Part shown: positions 57,765 through 64,000 of the stretch, piece after piece
How the letters are laid out: each line of letters begins with the position of its first letter
How positions within the stretch are numbered: position 1 is the stretch's first letter
Assembly: GCA_910574455.1 (NCBI GenBank)
Contig: CAJSYZ010000012.1
Coordinates: 1,233,317 to 1,297,316, forward strand
Reading direction: 5' to 3'
DNA: 64,000 nt
Source: Trichaptum fuscoviolaceum
Lineage: Eukaryota; Basidiomycota; Agaricomycetes; Hymenochaetales; Trichaptaceae
Made by a program: the position numbers and the translations under genes
The notes under the pieces: model-generated
What the model saw: only the letters and a program-made list of their open reading frames with translations
The model's database searches: none
What the model was told of the DNA's origin: nothing

Positions 57765-60048
57765 CTAGACTTGTTCACGAGTGCCAGTGCCCAATTGCGT
57801 CGATTCCCGCAGGTTGCACACCATCTGATTGATCTGAGTCTTAAGGGAGTCCATCTCGCCGGAGGCCTCGACGGTGACGAGGCGCGAGAATTCACCGTTC
57901 ACGGCTGCAGCGCCGACCTGCGTGAAGGCACGTACTTGCTGCGTCAAATTTCCCGACATCGTGTTAATAGCCATCCTAAAATTCGCATTTTTTTTGGAAA
58001 CAAGTCAATTACGCATAACTGTGAAGCGGCAAATAACGTTAAAAACATACGTGACTTCTTGCCATGTGCCCTGAACATTCTCGACTTCAGCTTGAACACC
58101 AAGCTTGCCTTCCACTCCGACCGCCCGAGCGACCTTGGTCACCTCCGCGGCGAAGAGGGCAAGTTGGTCAATCATACCGTTGATGGTAGAAACCAAGTCT
58201 AGAACCTCGCCCCCCGTAGACAAGCCCGTGATCTTCTGCGTCAAGTCTCCACGAGCAACGCACGTAATCGCGATAGCTAACGTACGCACTTGTAGGGTCA
58301 GCTGCAACAAAGATAATATGAGTCATCTTCTTAGAGGACAAGTGGCCTGCATCGTTCGACCTACATTGTCAGACAAAGCATTCAGATTATAGGTAATGTC
58401 TCTCCAGATACCACCCAAATCATTGACCCTTGCCCGACCACCAAAGCATCCATCTGAACCGATTTCACGGGTTAATCGAGTCATTTCATCAGCGAACACG
58501 CTCAAAGACTCAGTCATGCCGTTCACAGTTTCCTTGAGGTCAAGAATCTCTCCGCGGGCGTCAACGGTAATCTTCTTCGTCAAATCACCCCCTGCGACAG
58601 CCTTCGTCACTTCGGTGATTGCGCGCACCTGATCCGTCAGATTCAAGGCCATCAAATTCACGTTGTCAGTTAGACTCTACATCGCGCACGATCAATCAGT
58701 GTGACGATCATGCAAGCATGCATTACAGCATTTAATTAAAAGCAAGGCGAATACACACCTTCCAAACTCCCTGCACATTGGAGACGACGACTTGTCCACC
58801 AAGTTTGCCGTCCGTACCGACCTTGACGGACATTTTGATAACTTCGTTGGTCAAAGTCGAAAATTGTGATACCATGGAGTTGACAGTCATCTTCAAGTCC
58901 AGTATCTTGCCCCGTGCGTCGACGGTGACAGACTTGCTCAGGTCTCCGTTTCCAACGGCTTTCGTGACCTCCGAGATAGAGCGCACTTGATCTGCAAGAG
59001 TCGAGCTCATCCGATTTACCTGCCGATGTTCAGCCACATCCGTCATTTGAAGGCAGACATTGATAAAGTAACTTACGTTCACAGTCAATTGCTCCCATAC
59101 ACCTTCAGCATTCGGTACGACGGCCTGACCACCCATTATACCTTCGCTTCCCACTTCTAATGTTACCCTCGTTATCTCCTCCGTAAGCGTCTTGAGTTGA
59201 TTTACCACGCCGTTGACCGTATTTTTCAAATCTAAAATCTCCCCTTCCGCATCGACTTCCATCCGTTGACTTAGATCGCCCATCACGACGGCTCTAGTGA
59301 CCATTGCTACGGAGCGTATGTACGAGGTGTGACTTGCAGCAAGCCCATTGATGGCGGTGATGAGTTCCTGCCATGAACCTTCGACGTCGGGGACATATAC
59401 TTGCCCGCCAAGTTTACTGTATGAAGGAAAAGGGAATAGATACAAAGAAATAGGAAAAAGGAGATTATTAGACCATATCTTGATCATGAGGGCCAGACTT
59501 GTCTCAAAACATACCCTTCCGTAACGAATTCCTGGGATACACGAGTGACTTCCTTCGCAGTTTGGCCGATCTTGTCTACCTAGAACATAAAGCCATATTT
59601 TTGCACCAGTCATAAGAGCAGATGTAAGACAAAGAGGAGAGATGCTCATTAGATCGTAGATGATAACAACCGATGAACATCCTAAACTCACCATAGTATT
59701 TATATCGTCTTTAAGATGAACTATATCATCATCTTGGACCGGCACAGTAACCTTCTGGCTAAAATCTCCGCGTGCGATCGCCTCGCAGACTCTCCTGACA
59801 TCCCGAATCTGCGTCTTAAGGAGTTTCAGTTCCTCGGCCGCGCTCATCTCACTTTCAAACGCTGCTGCAGGTGCTGGCGGATGAGACAGAAAGCCTTCAT
59901 CACTTGCAAACTGTCTAGAAATTCCGGTCGGAAGGTCAACGCTCGAGTCAACAGTGGAATTGGCGATGGGACGACCGCATGTCGGGCATGCACAGTTCGC
60001 GGATGCTAATGAGGGAAGGGCTCCTTCAGTTTCTCCGGTAGATGTCAT
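57765..60048 (-). CDS. HAMP-repeat protein, group III hybrid histidine kinase lacking kinase and receiver
   Basis: It starts [19 protein letters not shown] with a CPTCGRP pair, then [20 protein letters not shown]. Six HAMP units follow, each with a G(D/E)(F/L) turn: [65 protein letters not shown] and [13 protein letters not shown]. These are linked by [33 protein letters not shown] and similar. Small introns separate the repeats. This is the osmosensing Nik1/Os1 N-terminal array. In the family the sixth repeat is followed at once by the His-kinase domain. Here the frame stops at [15 protein letters not shown], and no H-box, ATPase or receiver follows. Either a truncated pseudogene or a HAMP-only signalling protein. 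The start at 60,048 is the first ATG of the open exon. Confidence 0.85.
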
Positions 60049-60129
60049 ATTCTATCGATAATCGCCTTGAGGGCCCGGATCCGTAGAGATGTAACTGGGA
60101 GGTTGCCTTTCTTTCTCATAATTCTCCGT

Positions 60130-60330
60130 GCTTTATGAACGATCTGTCATTGCAGCTGCGGCTCCAGAGGATTTGATAGGGGTACCATACATATGCCTTC
60201 GGAACCTGTGCACTGGCAGCCTGTGAGGCTCGCAGTCGCTCGGGTAGCACAGCACTGTCGCGGGCTCATCTCCCAAAACCGACTTCAGCTCGTCATCAGA
60301 CAGCACCGCGACGACGTTCTACAAGTATGA
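60130..60330 (-). pseudogene. Exon-like remnant, unknown gene
   Basis: A minus-strand frame reads NVVAVLSDDELKSVLGDEPA, then CYPSDCEPHRLPVHRFRRHM. It is free of stops for about 60 codons and has good coding character, but no start is visible and no neighbouring exon is convincing. I do not recognise it. It may be the leftover of a gene upstream of the HAMP protein. Confidence 0.3.
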
Positions 60331-60339
60331 GCCACTTTG

Positions 60340-62024
60340 TCGACCAAGTCGAATGCTGAGAGGAAGGTTCCGCTATCTTGTCAGTTGCTCTTGGTGTCAC
60401 AAGACCAGGCTATGTGCATAACAAAAGCGCCGGCCAAGAAAGCTGCTCCATATGAGCATGTGCTAGGAGAACCTATAGTTAGGTGCTGGACGTCGTGCCT
60501 TTTTTTGCCTGCCTTGTAATGATCAAATCTTTATATTGAACTGCATCTGCCTAAGCACTATTGACAGGCGTCGGTGTTATGCTTGGTATTGCAAGAAAAG
60601 TGAAGACAATGGGCTTGTGTAAGGAGTTGAGCTGATGATGAGATAGAGCGATCGTTTTTAAACGAGCACCGTCGTTGTTGAATGGCGGAGACGAGCCGGA
60701 TGGGATAAACGTTGGCAACTTGAAGTTAGACTTAGAGTCCCACGATAAATAGTATACGCCGAGCAGGGTGTTCAACAACGCGTCGTCACGCGTCAAGTCG
60801 CGTCGCGTCTCTTCATCTTCGACCACGATGACGAACAACTTGAGCCTCGAAACAGTGCATTTTACATTATTTTCACCGTTATATCCACATCAGCTACATA
60901 CTACAGCCATTTGCTTCTGACAAACGATCCGAAATGTAAGTGCCAGTTTACATTGCTCTTGGGGGCAGTTTTTATGGGACACCTCGGTTGGCGATGCCTT
61001 CCTTGTATTTCTCCTTCAGAGACGGCAAGGCTTTCAATTGTAGGCCCCAGTGCTAGCTCAATCTTTCACTACAGCTTCGTACACATAAGCATTCCATTCC
61101 AAAAAGTCAGGTGCAAGGCAAGGGATGGTCCTCTTTTCGATCTTCTACGAGTAAATCACTGACAACTATCGGATTTGATAACGGCTCTAAAGGCGTTGAT
61201 GAATTCCTTTCCTCTGTATGCATGTCTGTCAATCTAGATGGTTCTGCGCCGTGTTAACTTGGGGTCCAAGGTGAGTATATGCACATGTTATTCAGTGGCC
61301 ATTACTGTGAACTCAAGCCGACATTGCATATGACATGAACTATAGCTACGTTCCTTGAGTATTCTCCTTTGGGTCACCACCTTCAACTATTATCTCGCTT
61401 TCGACTGTTAAAGTCATGCATAAGCTCAACTCTCCGCTTTCTGCTGTTCACAAGTCCATGCAATCCGCGCAAATCGGATACGCGATCACCCGAGAAACTT
61501 TCAGCAGGAGTTCCATCTCACCGTTCTACTACCAGTGATACTGCAAGTGGTTCTTTCACTCACGACAGTGTCTTCCCAGTGATATATTTGGTGTTCAACC
61601 GGGCTTGAAGGCAACTGTGAGCATCAATGGTGTAAAATGCAGCTCCTTACGTCCAAATCTCATAGCACATCTCATCAAAAAGTTAAAGCTGCTTCACCCG
61701 CAAGTTCTAGCATGTGAAGATAGTTAAGAGGCAGCGTCATCCATAGACCTCGAACTGGATGGCATATGAAAGTCGTATTTATACATCACATTTCATTGGA
61801 TACACCTGGTTTATGAAATGCTATTGGTTCAAACCGGGACAGCGACCCTGCCGCTTATCTCCAACACTTCAAGTTCGGACGACGGACGTCATCTTCCGAG
61901 TAAAAACGATGCGCGATAAATTCGGCAAATCGCTCAGACCGCTCAGCGCCACAGCCACTCTTGATTTTCGTCTCGAACGTAAGGTCAACATATTGTTCGT
62001 CGACGGGAACACTCAAGCACAGAA
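60340..62024. other. Region without a supported gene
   Basis: Several frames of 60-100 codons lie on both strands (for example minus 60,838-60,551, starting MFVIVVEDEETRRDL; plus 61,759-62,064). None shows a motif or convincing splice partner. The last part holds the promoter of the NADH dehydrogenase gene. Confidence 0.4.
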
Positions 62025-63947
62025 ATGCATCTCGCGCGAAGTGAGTAGTGTTATGATTGGCTGAAGGCTGAACTTTGAGGCTGAATAGTTTTCGCTGCCA
62101 GCACAATCGAGTGCGCTGGCCGCGGCGACTCGTAGAGCTTGCCTTTCATCTAGGTCGTCGACAACGCTGTTGAAGAGTCTCAATGCATTCTCGACAAGTA
62201 GGCGTGTCTTTGCGGACGCCGCCCCTCCGCCACCAACACCAGAACCGACACCAAAGTACAAGAACGGACGGTGGCGGTCGTTCCTCGCAAATGTCGGGCG
62301 AGCGACGTTGATCACGGTGGTTACGACGTCCGGCGTCTTCTACTATTATACTCAACGCGACAAGCACCCAGGACCGCAATTACCCTTCGACGAGACTAAG
62401 AAGACAATTGTCGTACTCGGAAGCGGATGGGGTGCGTCGAGTATGCTGAAACAGTTGGATACGGAGGACTACAACGTCGTACGTGATGTCAATACTTCGC
62501 TCTCAAGCTAGCAAACTGATTTGTACTCTAGATTGTTGTCAGTCCCAAGAACTACTTTTTGTTCACTCCTCTCCTCCCTTCGGTCGCCGTAGGCACTATC
62601 AGTCCGCGCTCCATCATCCAACCCACCCGCTATATCACGAGACACAAAAAGCGCCTTGTCTCTGTCATAGAGGCCGAGGCACAGTCTGTTGACCCTGTGA
62701 AGAAAACGGTCACCGTACAAGACACGTCCAAAATCCAGGGCACCGTCAGCAATCGAGAAATTCCATATGATTACCTGGTATGCGCCGTTGGAGCGGAGGT
62801 GCAGACTTTCGGAATCCCTGGTGTCAAGGAGTACGGATGCTTCATGAAGGAACTGCACGATGCCGAGGACATGCAAAACCGCTTCATGGACTGTGTCGAA
62901 ACAGCAGCCTTCCCCGGCCAGAGCCAAGAGGAGATTGATCGTCTGTTGCACGTGGTTGTTGTAGGCGGCGGCCCAACGGGCGTTGAGCTGTCCGGAGAAC
63001 TGCACGATTTCCTAGAGGATGACCTACGCTCGTGGTACCCCGAGCTTGCAGGCAATATCCGACTGACACTCGTTGAGGCCCTCCCTTCAGTCTTGCCAAT
63101 GTTCAGCAAGCAGCTGATCGACTACACGGAGTCTACCTTCAAGGAGTCAAAGATCGACATCCTGACAAAGACGATGGTGAAGGAAGTCAAGGAGAAGACG
63201 GTCGTGATGCAGATGCCGGACAAAAGTATCGCAGAGGTGCCCTACGGACTCCTCGTCTGGGCAGGCGGCAACAAAGCGCGCAAGGTCTCGCTGGACTTGA
63301 TGGCAAAGTTCGCCGACGTGCAGACAAACCGCCGTGGTATCGCCGTAGATGATCACCTCCGGATGAAGGGCGTGCCTGACGGCAGCATCTTCGCTCTCGG
63401 CGACTGTGCGGCGACCCAGTATGCGCCGACCGCGCAGGTCGCCAGTCAGCAGGGTTCTTACCTCGCGCGCATCCTGAAGCAGTTGGCGAAGCGCGACGCT
63501 GTGGAGGCGCAGCTGAAGGAACTGCAGACCCAAATCACAGCAAAGGGTGAGGGCGAGGGCCTGAAGGAGGAGACAGAGAAGTTGGAGAAGCAGCTGGAAC
63601 GTGCATCGAAGCTGAGGCCGTTCCACTACAGTCACCAGGGATCTCTCGCGTACATCGGCTCGGAGAAGGCCATTGCAGATCTCCCCTTCTTCAACGGCAA
63701 TGTCAGTAATGTTGCTCTATGTTGTATCTGTTTACTGACCCCTCTGTAGCTGGCTACGGGCGGTGTTGCGACCTTCCTCTTCTGGCGAAGTGCCTACATC
63801 AGTACACTCTTCTCGCTGCGAAATCGTGTCCTAGTCGCGAACGATTGGCTTAAGGTCAAGCTCTTCGGCCGGTATGTGCTCATCCGCGTGGTTCGGAACA
63901 CTAGCTAATGTCACGTTAATATTCTCAGGGATGTGAGCAGAGATTAG
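62025..63947 (+). CDS. Type II (rotenone-insensitive) NADH:ubiquinone oxidoreductase, mitochondrial
   Basis: Five exons (62,025-62,040; 62,102-62,478; 62,532-63,701; 63,750-63,871; 63,929-63,947) total 1,704 nt, giving 567 residues. The 16-nt first exon (MHLAR) is inferred from GTGAGT and the in-frame acceptor CCAG; no other ATG fits. An Arg/Ser-rich presequence ([15 protein letters not shown]) fits mitochondrial import. A membrane-like stretch follows, then the FAD Rossmann motif [13 protein letters not shown] and, further on, the NADH motif [29 protein letters not shown] is the second FAD contact. The Glu/Lys-rich insert near 63,540 is coiled. The C-terminal amphipathic part ([19 protein letters not shown]) anchors it to the inner membrane. 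Whether it faces matrix (NDI) or outside (NDE) is not decided; the membrane-like segment before the FAD domain favours NDE. Confidence 0.93.
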
Positions 63948-64000
63948 ACAACCTCTCACGTTTATGAAGCAATAGGAACGCGGTTACCGTTAGTCGCATC

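Noticed and set aside
62170..62511. NADH dehydrogenase starting at 62,170
   Set aside because: That position is TTG, not ATG; the frame is open upstream and joins a short ATG exon at 62,025.

Overview
The window looks like a gene-poor, transposon-rich chromosome segment of a mushroom-forming basidiomycete (Agaricomycetes). The evidence is the many 45-100 bp introns with GTRNGT donors and YAG acceptors, a Plavaka-type transposase, Ty3/gypsy and tyrosine-recombinase retrotransposons, a DUF6533-like membrane protein, and host genes (V-ATPase subunit E, Spg1/Tem1 GTPase, type II NADH dehydrogenase, group III-type HAMP-repeat protein, GH16/GH18/GH95 enzymes) with fungal features.

Bases 1-32,400 are a stack of nested mobile elements. 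A Ty3/gypsy element on the minus strand (about 2,098-12,799; 5' LTR about 11,960-12,799, gag, pol) is broken three times. An LTR-like end of a second integrase-bearing element cuts its integrase at 2,097/2,098. A 3.8-kb terminal-inverted-repeat (TIR) element (5,148-8,971) carries HSP70 and Q-rich gene fragments. A 1.84-kb hAT-like element (9,676-11,516; 8-bp target duplication GTCCAGCC) carries a polyubiquitin fragment. Removing the last two insertions with one target copy each leaves a gag frame of exactly 1,230 nt.

Next to it lies a Plavaka transposase gene on the minus strand (about 13,157-26,850). It is split by a complete Ngaro-like retrotransposon (15,984-21,626; gag, RT-RNase H and tyrosine recombinase with split direct repeats) that landed inside an intron. 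It is split again by a 4.0-kb TIR element (21,992-26,017; TA target) holding an alpha-1,3-glucan synthase fragment, a GC-rich tandem repeat, two tRNA-like SINE heads and telomere-like repeats. Head-to-head with the Plavaka gene is a multi-exon coiled-coil/acidic-tail gene (27,180-32,365) of unknown function.

Bases 33,100-64,000 are more ordinary: a Cid1/Trf-like nucleotidyltransferase, GH18 chitinase (-), V-ATPase subunit E, a MARVEL-like membrane protein (-), a degenerate stretch with a DUF6533-like gene, the Spg1/Tem1 GTPase, a GNAT acetyltransferase fused to an Mss4/Dss4-like domain, a GH95 alpha-L-fucosidase, a probably GPI-anchored GH16 glucanase (-), a six-HAMP protein lacking its kinase part (-), and a type II NADH dehydrogenase.

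The most striking feature is that three unrelated TIR elements within 21 kb each carry pieces of conserved host genes, like plant Pack-type elements. All homology calls were made by eye; no database search was run.
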